Positions 1-5,762 of a stretch of DNA of 5,804 nt are shown here, piece by piece (the stretch's first letter is position 1; the number at the start of each line of letters is the position of its first letter). Below the pieces are notes generated by a model, which saw only the letters and a program-made list of their open reading frames with translations, was not told the DNA's origin and ran no database searches. Made by a program: the position numbers and the translations under genes. Source of the DNA: JAFARE01 sp035566535 (GTDB taxonomy: Bacteria; Chloroflexota; Dormibacteria; Aeolococcales; Aeolococcaceae); the NCBI GenBank assembly GCA_035566535.1, contig DATMRA010000101.1, positions 1 to 5,804 of the forward strand, in the 5' to 3' direction.

Positions 1-1014
1 GTCCCCGGACAGGCGGTGATCGGCATCGCCGGTGAGCAGGTGCGCGGCTTCAGCACCACCATGACCATGCCGCGGCCGCAGCCGCAATTGCGGATAACGC
101 AGGCAGACCTGGCCACCGCGTTGCAGGCGGTGCAACGGCGCGCGCTCCGAGAGGCGGTGCGTCAGATGTCGCAGGACCTCGGTGTCGCCGAGATCAACGT
201 GAAACTCGTGCACAGCACGATTACCCAGGTGCGCGTCGACGGCTATGCGGTGGCGAATCCTGTCGATTTTCAGGGTCACGTTGTGGAGATCACTGTCTTC
301 AACACCTTCGCGCCGCTGACGCACATCGGAGCGCTGCAGACCATCGCCCAGGAGCTGGACCTCGAACTGGTTGCAACCGTCGCGGAACCGTACGCCCTCG
401 CGCGTGGCTGCTCCACGGAAGAGACCCACGAGATGGGAGCGATCTTCGTGGACATCGGCGGAGGCACGACAGACATCGCCATCGTTCGTCGAGGCGGCAT
501 CGAAGCGACGCGAATGTTCGCGCTCGGCGGTCGGTCGTTCACCAAGCGCCTCGCCGCTGACCTCTCGATGAGCCTCGAGGAAGCCGAGCGCTTCAAGGTG
601 CGGCACTCGGATCACCAGCTGGCACCGGAGCAGAGCGCAATGGCTCACAAGAGCCTCACGCCGACGGCCGAGGTGCTTGCGCAGGGCGTCGCGCTCAGCC
701 TGGAGGAACTGGCCGGGAACGACCCGCTGCCGCCTGCCATATACCTCGCGGGGGGCGGAGCAGCACTCCCCGAAGTATCCGAACAGCTGCGATCCGTCGA
801 CTGGACTTCGACCGTGCAGTTCAACAATCCGCCCGCAATCAAGGTGCTGGGACCCGATGACGTGTACGGTGTCTACGACACAACCGGACTGCTCGTCGGC
901 TGCCAGGACGTGACCCCGATGGGCCTGGCCCGACACGCGATCACACTCGAAGATGACGTTGACGCTCCACTCGGAGGACTCATGCGCCGGGTCCTCAAAA
1001 CCATGAAGGTGTAA
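1..1014 (+). CDS. FtsA/PilM-like actin-fold ATPase with SHS2 domain (5' partial)
   Basis: The reading frame is open from the first base, so the gene starts upstream; 337 residues are visible (numbered here from base 1). The GTG at 16 is unlikely to be the true start because it falls inside the conserved beginning of the SHS2/1C subdomain (VIGIAGEQVRG). The order is the SHS2-type subdomain at about residues 6-105, then the second actin-type phosphate loop DIGGGTTD at 151-158, then the adenosine-binding loop LAGGGAALPEV near 249-259. The missing part should be the first phosphate-loop subdomain. This order is typical of FtsA, which uses ATP and tethers FtsZ to the membrane, and of the related pilus ATPase PilM. 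The last residues (GLMRRVLKTMKV) could form a short basic amphipathic helix like the FtsA membrane anchor. No ftsZ or ftsQ is visible, and the stretch between the two ATP loops looks short, so this may be a divergent paralogue rather than the division FtsA. Family confidence is high; exact role is uncertain. Confidence 0.85.
   Translation, partial: VPGQAVIGIAGEQVRGFSTTMTMPRPQPQLRITQADLATALQAVQRRALREAVRQMSQDLGVAEINVKLVHSTITQVRVDGYAVANPVDFQGHVVEITVFNTFAPLTHIGALQTIAQELDLELVATVAEPYALARGCSTEETHEMGAIFVDIGGGTTDIAIVRRGGIEATRMFALGGRSFTKRLAADLSMSLEEAERFKVRHSDHQLAPEQSAMAHKSLTPTAEVLAQGVALSLEELAGNDPLPPAIYLAGGGAALPEVSEQLRSVDWTSTVQFNNPPAIKVLGPDDVYGVYDTTGLLVGCQDVTPMGLARHAITLEDDVDAPLGGLMRRVLKTMKV
1006..1011 (+). 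promoter_or_regulatory. Ribosome binding site for the 1020 gene
   Basis: AAGGTG lies 8 bases before the ATG at 1020 and resembles the Shine-Dalgarno consensus AAGGAG. It sits inside the last codons of the FtsA-like gene. It supports the ATG at 1020 as the start and suggests the two genes are translated from one mRNA. Confidence 0.5.
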
Positions 1015-1019
1015 CCGCT

Positions 1020-2726
1020 ATGCCCGTCCTGGTCCAGGCTCGCACCGATGACGAGATCGCTGACGTCATCGAGAAGATACGCGCTGCAAAAGATCCTGAG
1101 GTGGGCGTCGTGTTGCCGCGCGGCAACCGCGCGCTGCAGACGCCGCTCAACGCGCGTCTGCTGAGCCAGTTCAGCAAGGCGCACGGCCGCCGCACCGCAA
1201 TCGTCAGTGACGAGCCGCGCGTACAGGAGCTGGCGCGCGCCAATGGCTTCCCCGTCTATGCATCTGTGCCCGCGTTCGAACGCGGCATCGAGCTCGGCGC
1301 ACCGATGCCACCGTCACCGAACACGTATCGACCGGCAGCCGCGCTCGGCGGGGCCGCGGCGGCTGCCACTGCACTGCGCGACGCGCCGCCGCGCACGCCG
1401 CCAACATTCACGCCAACTGCTTCCGGTCAACCTCCCGGCGGCGACGCACGTCGCCCGCTCTCGGGCAGTGGGACGCCGCCTCCGTCGCGCTGGCGTGATC
1501 GTCGCCGGCCGTTGTACTTCGCTGGCGGCGCGGTCGCCGTCATCGGGTTGCTGCTCTTCTTTGCGCTCGCGCCGTCCGCCAAGATCACGATCACGGTCGC
1601 GGGTACGCCGATCACCAAGAATGCGGTGATCCAAGGGAGCACCGACGCCAACGCCGCACGACAGGGCGACCACATCCTCACGGCGGTGATCAACGCCACC
1701 GCCACGAGCAGCTTCGCGGCGAACCCCACCGGCTCGGCAACGCTGCCACCGACTCCGGCTGCGGCCACGTTGGTCTTTACGACCGACATCCCACAGGGCG
1801 CGGCGTTTCAGCTCAACCAGGGCGACCAGTTTCAGACATCCGATCACGCCATTACCTTCCTGGTGACGCAGAAAACATCCATATGCATCGGTCCAAACGG
1901 AACCAGCCCGCCGGCGGGGTCGTGCGGCGGTCAGCCGCCCAACAACACCGTGGCGGTTCAGGATCAGGCCCCAGAGGCAAAAGGAAATGTTCCGCCGAAC
2001 AGCATCACCTACTGGCCTCAGAACCCATGCCCGAGCTCGGTGCTCTGCGGATCGCACACCATCGCAGTCACGAATCCTTCGGCGGCTGGTGGCGGCGCGG
2101 ATCAAAAGCAGGTGACCGTCGCGAGTGCGACTGACGTGACCAATTGGAACACGCAGGTGACGCAGATCGAGAACACCCTGACCGGCCAGCTCAACAGTCA
2201 GATGCAGAGCAAGTCGGGGGGCAAGAGCTTTGCCGTCGATCCCGGCGGCAACGGCAAGGCGATCGCGTTCGACCTCAGCCCCAAGCTTCCCAATCCTGGC
2301 GATCAATTCGCTGCCGCAAACATAACCATCAACGGGACCGGCAACGCGGTGGTGTACGACCAGGCCGACGTGCGCAATGACGTGATCGCCGATCTCAATG
2401 CGCAGGTCACCCAGGGTGATGAGCTGGCCCCCGGCAAGCTCAACATGTCGCCGTGCATGGTCACGCAAGCGAGCGCCGACGGCACACTTATCCTTTCGTG
2501 CTCGGCCAGCGACTTCGCGCAGCCGATCGTGAATCTCGCCGGGTTGAAGAGTCAGCTAGCGGGCAAGAACCCCGGCGACGCTCAGAAGGTCATCCAGAGT
2601 GGCGTGGACAAGGTGCAGAGCGTGACGGTGTCCGAGTTCCCGTTCCGGTTGTTCTACCTGCCCTTCAACTCTTCACGTATCGAGATCGACGAGAACTTCG
2701 TGGCGGCCGCCCCCTCGACGCCGTGA
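1020..2726 (+). CDS. Single-pass membrane protein with baseplate-J-like exported domain
   Basis: 568 residues. The start is ATG, 5 bases after the upstream stop, with an AAGGTG ribosome site. Residues 1-93 form a compact alpha/beta domain with a notable patch VLPRGNRALQTPLNARLL (31-48). Residues 94-163 are a Pro/Ala/Ser-rich linker ending in a basic cluster (RWRDRRR). Residues 166-184 are one membrane segment. Residues 185-568 are Thr/Asn/Gln/Gly-rich and probably exported. The basic side before the membrane segment predicts a cytoplasmic N-terminus. The C-terminal part, with VTVSEFPFRL, LPF and SSRIEIDENF at the end, resembles proteins often annotated baseplate J/gp47-like in Chloroflexota genomes; this is recognition from memory, not a search. 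All six cysteines (289, 302, 337, 343, 479, 494) are in the exported part and fall into three close pairs, which suggests disulfides. The position next to an FtsA/PilM-like ATPase suggests a membrane partner. The function is unknown. Confidence 0.85.
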   Translation: MPVLVQARTDDEIADVIEKIRAAKDPEVGVVLPRGNRALQTPLNARLLSQFSKAHGRRTAIVSDEPRVQELARANGFPVYASVPAFERGIELGAPMPPSPNTYRPAAALGGAAAAATALRDAPPRTPPTFTPTASGQPPGGDARRPLSGSGTPPPSRWRDRRRPLYFAGGAVAVIGLLLFFALAPSAKITITVAGTPITKNAVIQGSTDANAARQGDHILTAVINATATSSFAANPTGSATLPPTPAAATLVFTTDIPQGAAFQLNQGDQFQTSDHAITFLVTQKTSICIGPNGTSPPAGSCGGQPPNNTVAVQDQAPEAKGNVPPNSITYWPQNPCPSSVLCGSHTIAVTNPSAAGGGADQKQVTVASATDVTNWNTQVTQIENTLTGQLNSQMQSKSGGKSFAVDPGGNGKAIAFDLSPKLPNPGDQFAAANITINGTGNAVVYDQADVRNDVIADLNAQVTQGDELAPGKLNMSPCMVTQASADGTLILSCSASDFAQPIVNLAGLKSQLAGKNPGDAQKVIQSGVDKVQSVTVSEFPFRLFYLPFNSSRIEIDENFVAAAPSTP

Positions 2727-3169
2727 CGGCGGCCGGGGAACGGCGCGGCGACGGCCGCGTGCTGGGAATCGACGTCGGGTCCGTGCGCGTCGGGCTCGCG
2801 TCGAGTGACGAAACCCGTACCGTGGCGACTCCGCTGATGTCGCTCCCGCGTACCTCGAAGGACCTCTGGAAGCGCCTGGTCTCGGAAATCGAGCAGCGCG
2901 ACATCGCGCTTGCGGTCGTCGGGCTGCCCAGGCTGTTGAACGGCACGGAGGGAGAAGCGGCCGCCGACGCGCGCCTCTTCGCCGCCGGCTTCGAGGACCA
3001 CTCCTCTGTGGCGGTGGAATTCTGGGACGAGCGATTCACCACCGCATTGGCTGAGCGATACCTGGTCAGCGCGGGCATGCGCCGCCAGCGTCGCCGCCGC
3101 GCCATCGATGCGGTGGCCGCTGCGGTGCTGCTGCAGAGCTGGCTTGACGCGCAGCGTCGAACACCATGA
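2723..3169 (+). CDS. ruvX: RuvX/YqgF-family putative Holliday junction resolvase
   Basis: 148 residues, the usual length for the family, with an RNase H-like fold. Members act on Holliday junctions or process the end of pre-16S rRNA in the cytoplasm. Visible motifs are LGIDVGSVRVG with acidic Asp17, the VVGLPRLLNGTEGEAA segment (65-80), WDERFTT (101-107) with the conserved acidic pair, and AIDAVAAAVLLQSWLD (127-142) with Asp129. These match the acidic metal-binding positions of the family. The chosen GTG at 2723 overlaps the previous stop as GTGA, which suggests coupled translation. A second GTG at 2759 begins directly at VLGIDVGS and would give a 136-residue protein. The open frame extends back to 2453, but that part is the shadow of the preceding gene. 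No good Shine-Dalgarno sequence precedes either start. Its stop overlaps the aroE start. Confidence 0.93.
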   Translation: MTAAGERRGDGRVLGIDVGSVRVGLASSDETRTVATPLMSLPRTSKDLWKRLVSEIEQRDIALAVVGLPRLLNGTEGEAAADARLFAAGFEDHSSVAVEFWDERFTTALAERYLVSAGMRRQRRRRAIDAVAAAVLLQSWLDAQRRTP

Positions 3170-4002
3170 GCACCCCGATGCGCTTGTGCCTGGTGGGCAG
3201 AGGCGTGACCTCATCGCCCAGCCAGGCAATGCATGAGGCGGCGCTCCACGCATGTGGCATCCACGGGTCGTATCTGAACCGAGAGGTCTCGCCGGAGGAG
3301 CTGCCTGAATTCGTGGTCCGGCTGCGCTCTGGCGCGTACCGCGGTTGCAACGTGACCATTCCGTACAAGGCGACACTCGCTGCTGCGTGCGACCAGCTCG
3401 AGGGCGATGCCCTGATCCTGGGCGTGGTGAACACCATCCGTCTCGAACCCGGGGGGCGCCTGGTCGGGTCCAACACCGACGCCAAAGGCTTCGAGCTGGC
3501 GCTGATCGCACAGACCATGTGGCCCGAACCCGGCGGGCGTGCGGTGGTGCTCGGGGCCGGTGGGGCGGCGGCCGCGGTGACGCTGGCGCTGACCCGGGTG
3601 CCGATGAGCGAGATCCTGGTTGCCGCACGGCGCGACGAAGCTGCGGTTGACGTGGCGCGACGCCTTCGCGATTCCGGGAATGTCGAAGCGACCGCCTGGG
3701 AGCTCGATCGCCTCCTGGCGGCCGTGGCGGAGGCGGACATCCTCGTCAATGCGACGCCGGTCGGCATCGAGGAGCTGCCCGTCGATGTGCGCGACCTGCC
3801 ACCCTCGTGTACGGTCGCGGACGTGCGCTACCGGCCCCAGCCCGTTGATGTGGTGGCGGCCGCGCTCGACATCGGCCGCCGGGCGTGCGACGGCTTGGAG
3901 ATGCTGCTCCAGCAGGGAGCCCTCAGCTTCGAGACCTGGACCGGGCTCCCCGCTCCCATCGTGCCCATGCGGCGCGCGCTGAGGCGAGCGCTCGGCAGAT
4001 GA
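3166..4002 (+). CDS. aroE: Shikimate dehydrogenase (NADP+)
   Basis: 278 residues, a normal AroE length. It reduces 3-dehydroshikimate to shikimate in the cytoplasm, the fourth step towards chorismate. Visible signatures are NVTIPYK (62-68) with catalytic Lys68, VVNT (87-90), SNTDAKGFE (102-110) with catalytic Asp105, the nucleotide loop VLGAGGAAAAV (128-138), NATPVG (195-200), DVRYRP (219-224) and GLEMLLQQGALSFETWTG (243-260), the typical C-terminal helix. The AARR at 153-156 lies where NADP-dependent enzymes carry a basic phosphate-binding motif. The N-terminal substrate segment is unusual: SSPSQ..HE replaces the common HSLSP..HN. The two substrate-contacting serines still align (Ser17 and Ser19). 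The ATG overlaps the ruvX stop (ATGA) and the stop overlaps the next start in the same way. aroC of the same pathway lies 1.8 kb downstream. Confidence 0.96.
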   Translation: MSTPMRLCLVGRGVTSSPSQAMHEAALHACGIHGSYLNREVSPEELPEFVVRLRSGAYRGCNVTIPYKATLAAACDQLEGDALILGVVNTIRLEPGGRLVGSNTDAKGFELALIAQTMWPEPGGRAVVLGAGGAAAAVTLALTRVPMSEILVAARRDEAAVDVARRLRDSGNVEATAWELDRLLAAVAEADILVNATPVGIEELPVDVRDLPPSCTVADVRYRPQPVDVVAAALDIGRRACDGLEMLLQQGALSFETWTGLPAPIVPMRRALRRALGR

Positions 4003-4751
4003 ACGGGCTGCTCGTGGCCGGCTCGGCCGTCGCGGGAGCCGCCATCGGCCTTGGTTCGGGCTGGGTCGCCACTGTGTTCGAGCGCTCCGAGGGGCTTGAG
4101 GAGGAGGAGAACGAAGAGCGTCTGCAATATGAACGTGACGTCGCGGATCGGCTGGCGCAGGCGGTGGCGACGGGCAGCGAGCCCTCTGCGGCCGAGCCGT
4201 GGGAGGGGGAGCGCTACGGCTGGACTTGGCTGGAGACCAGGCTGTCGCCGCTACTCGGCGCGCTCGGGTTCGCGGCCTTCACGGCACGTGGCCCAGTCGA
4301 CTACGGTCTGCTCATCCACCTGCTGTGGGTGGCCGTGTTCGTGCACATCGTTGCATTCGATTTGAAGCACCGCCTCATCCTCAATCGCGTCACCTATCCG
4401 AGCATCGCACTTGCACTCGCACTGGCCCAGGTGTCGCCCGGGCTGACCATCGTCCGAGCGCTGATCGGCGCGGGCGGGGTTGCGCTCTTCTTCCTGCTGC
4501 AGAATCTCGTCTCCCGCGGCAGCATCGGCCTGGGTGACGCAAAGCTCGGCGCGCTGGTCGGCGCGGTCACCGGAGCGGGTCCCGACGCGGCCCACCTGGG
4601 CGCCGTCTACGGGGTCATCTACGCGATCTTCCTCGGTGGCGCGACAGCGTTGCTGCTCCTGATCACACGCCTCCGGCGCCTCAAGGACCCGATTCCGTAT
4701 GGTCCGTTTCTCTGCGCGGGCGCAGCCATCATCCTGTACCAGGGACCATGA
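3999..4751 (+). CDS. Prepilin peptidase (A24 family), lacking the Cys-rich N-domain
   Basis: 250 residues. This is an integral membrane aspartic protease that removes leader peptides from type IV pilin-like proteins. The catalytic pair is Asp121 in VAFDLKHRLILN and Asp180 in GLGDAKLG, the G-x-GD-x-K signature. The end PIPYGPFLCAGAAI is also typical of the family. Several hydrophobic segments are visible (about 5-26, 83-95, 103-120, 132-147, 150-170, 182-193, 200-222, 234-247). Between the first two lies a soluble, very acidic stretch (GLEEEENEE near 32-40, continuing to about 80). Bifunctional PilD proteins carry two CxxC pairs and N-methylation function in this region. Here the only cysteine in the protein is Cys239, so the metal-binding methylation part is absent or replaced. 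The ATG at 3999 overlaps the aroE stop (ATGA). The frame is open back to 3885, but those residues overlap aroE and are not family-like. No pilin genes are visible here. Confidence 0.92.
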   Translation: MNGLLVAGSAVAGAAIGLGSGWVATVFERSEGLEEEENEERLQYERDVADRLAQAVATGSEPSAAEPWEGERYGWTWLETRLSPLLGALGFAAFTARGPVDYGLLIHLLWVAVFVHIVAFDLKHRLILNRVTYPSIALALALAQVSPGLTIVRALIGAGGVALFFLLQNLVSRGSIGLGDAKLGALVGAVTGAGPDAAHLGAVYGVIYAIFLGGATALLLLITRLRRLKDPIPYGPFLCAGAAIILYQGP

Positions 4752-5278
4752 CCAAAGCAGCGAATCTGATGAGCGACGAGCGACCCATCACGGTGTCGCG
4801 CCAGCACTGGTCGGTGATCGTCTTTCCCTGGGTAGCGCTCGGAGTGCTCTTTCTCCTCGCCGGGATCGTCGTGCTAATCCTGATTCCCGGAAACATCGGA
4901 GGCCGCGACACGGGCCAGGCCAAGACGATCGCGGGCGTGGTGCTGGCCGTCGCGGTGCTCGCCTGGACGGGCTGGCACTACCTTCGCTGGCATCTGCTCA
5001 CCTACATGCTCACGGACCGGCGCATCGTGGTGCAGAGCGGCGTGCTGTCCCGCACCACCGAATCGATCGCGCTGGATCGCATCCAGAACACGGTGATCCG
5101 GCGTCCGCTCGGTGATCGGATGATCGGTGCCGGCGACATCGAGATCGAATCCGCTGGCCGCGACGGCGTCGAGATCCTGCACCGCATCCCGGACGCAGAG
5201 TCCTTCTACACGACGCTGATGCAGGCTATGGAGAGCGTCCGCACCGGCGCGCCGGCACCGCCCTCCCGCTCCGTCTGA
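4748..5278 (+). CDS. Two-pass membrane protein with bacterial PH (bPH2/YdbS-like) domain
   Basis: 176 residues. Two hydrophobic segments (about 23-47 and 59-78) are followed by a cytoplasmic-type domain at about 84-162. It begins YMLTDRRIVVQSGVLSRT and continues through ESIALDRIQNTVIRRPLG and GAGDIEIESAG. The pattern of T-D-R-R-I, a Gly-containing turn, the I-x-L-x-R-I-Q strand and the G-D-I-E-I strand is characteristic of the bacterial pleckstrin-homology family (formerly DUF304). These proteins are membrane-associated and their biochemical role is generally unknown. The ATG at 4748 overlaps the prepilin peptidase stop (ATGA). AGGGA at 4741-4745 is only 2 bases before it, so the second ATG at 4769 is an alternative start that would remove seven residues. 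The last residues are Pro/Ala/Arg-rich. It is the last rightward gene before a converging small gene. Confidence 0.88.
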   Translation: MTKAANLMSDERPITVSRQHWSVIVFPWVALGVLFLLAGIVVLILIPGNIGGRDTGQAKTIAGVVLAVAVLAWTGWHYLRWHLLTYMLTDRRIVVQSGVLSRTTESIALDRIQNTVIRRPLGDRMIGAGDIEIESAGRDGVEILHRIPDAESFYTTLMQAMESVRTGAPAPPSRSV

Positions 5279-5279
5279 G

Positions 5280-5483
5280 CTACACGGGCCGACCCGGCCA
5301 GGCTCGCTGCGCCAGCAGCTCGAGACGCCGCTTCGCCTCGGCCACCGTCACCTCTTCGCCCGCGAGAACGACCTCGCGGTACGCGATGGCCGCGCCGATG
5401 GCGTCGCCGTTGATCTCGAACATGCGGCCGACGCGCAGCAGCTGTTCGGGGCCGATTCGCGGGTCGTTCACGAATCGCAGCAT
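5280..5483 (-). CDS. Small hypothetical protein with one TPR-like motif
   Basis: 67 residues from the ATG at 5483 to the TAG at 5280-5282. Almost every codon ends in G or C, as in the neighbouring real genes, and the protein is balanced and helix-forming, so I take it as real. From residue 11, a 34-residue stretch fits a tetratricopeptide pattern: Leu, Val-Gly, Phe, Gly, Ala and Tyr fall at the positions 4, 7-8, 11, 15, 20 and 24 expected in EQLLRVGRMF followed by INGDAIGAAIAYREV. A second helix, VTVAEAKRRLELLAQRAW, follows. One motif alone suggests a fragment or a partner-binding helical hairpin; no function can be given. The frame is open upstream to 5630, but that part is Arg/Ser/Pro-rich, unlike a real protein, and ATG at 5483 is the only plausible start after it. 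GGTGGG just upstream is a weak ribosome site. The start region is identical to that of aroC (see the inverted repeat). Its stop is 1 base from the end of the PH-domain gene. Confidence 0.62.
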   Translation of the reverse strand: MLRFVNDPRIGPEQLLRVGRMFEINGDAIGAAIAYREVVLAGEEVTVAEAKRRLELLAQRAWPGRPV

Positions 5484-5604
5484 CGACCCACCGATCGGAC
5501 ATGCGACGGACCGTCGCCGGCTTCGTCTCGCCGAGGCCCGCCATATCGTCGCCGGCGGGTCCTGCCGTCGCGGGGACCCCTCCCCCCGGGCTGCAGTGAT
5601 TCCT

Positions 5605-5648
5605 TCCCACAGATCCCACGCAAGAGCCAATACCTGTTATCTGTGGGA
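5605..5648. promoter_or_regulatory. Central 10-bp dyad of the inverted repeat
   Basis: TCCCACAGAT (5605-5614) and ATCTGTGGGA (5639-5648) are perfect inverted copies around a 24-base spacer, midway between the two divergent genes. The position would suit a regulator binding site or the tip of a long hairpin. It does not look like an intrinsic terminator because no T-run follows. A regulatory role is only inferred. Confidence 0.35.
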
Positions 5649-5749
5649 CCCGGAATCAAGTTCCGCCCGGTGGGCTGCCCCCCGCGACGTCACCCGCCGG
5701 CAGATGTGGCGGATCCGCGATTTCGTGAGGCGAGGCGACGGTCCGCCCA

Positions 5750-5755
5750 TAGAAT
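5750..5755 (+). promoter_or_regulatory. Possible -10 box for a leaderless aroC transcript
   Basis: TAGAAT fits the TANNNT pattern of a -10 element and ends 7 bases before the aroC ATG. Transcription would then begin at or next to the start codon, giving mRNA without a leader. No convincing -35 hexamer is visible 16-19 bases upstream. No good Shine-Dalgarno sequence precedes the ATG, which fits leaderless translation. The corresponding stretch in the other arm of the inverted repeat does not contain this hexamer. Confidence 0.4.
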
Positions 5756-5762
5756 CGGGTCG

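Noticed and set aside
1314..2468. Long minus-strand open frame of 384 codons
   Set aside because: It lies fully opposite the 568-residue membrane protein gene, is very rich in Arg and has no recognisable motif. It is a shadow of high-GC codon use.
2453..2722. Extension of ruvX upstream within its open frame
   Set aside because: It would overlap the preceding gene by 270 bases, adds an Arg/Glu-rich segment unlike RuvX, and makes the protein far longer than the family.
3885..3998. Extension of the prepilin peptidase upstream within its open frame
   Set aside because: The added 38 residues overlap aroE and lack hydrophobic character. The ATGA overlap at 3999 gives a normal membrane start.
5244..5255. 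Perfect palindrome CCGGCGCGCCGG near the end of the PH-domain gene
   Set aside because: It lies in Pro/Ala codons in very GC-rich DNA and has no T-run, so it is neither a convincing terminator nor a clear binding site.
5571..5590. GGGGACCCC followed by a C-rich run as a terminator
   Set aside because: The stem is only 4 base pairs and no T-run follows on either strand.
5206..5619. Another minus-strand frame of 137 codons overlapping the small gene
   Set aside because: It overlaps both the end of the PH-domain gene and the better-supported small gene, and its composition (Arg, Gly, Ala runs) looks noncoding.
5484..5630. N-terminal extension of the small leftward gene to an ATG at 5630 (116 residues)
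   Set aside because: The extra 49 residues are Arg/Ser/Pro-rich and lie inside the left arm of the inverted repeat, whose homologous right arm is noncoding leader of aroC. The ATG at 5483 is the better start.
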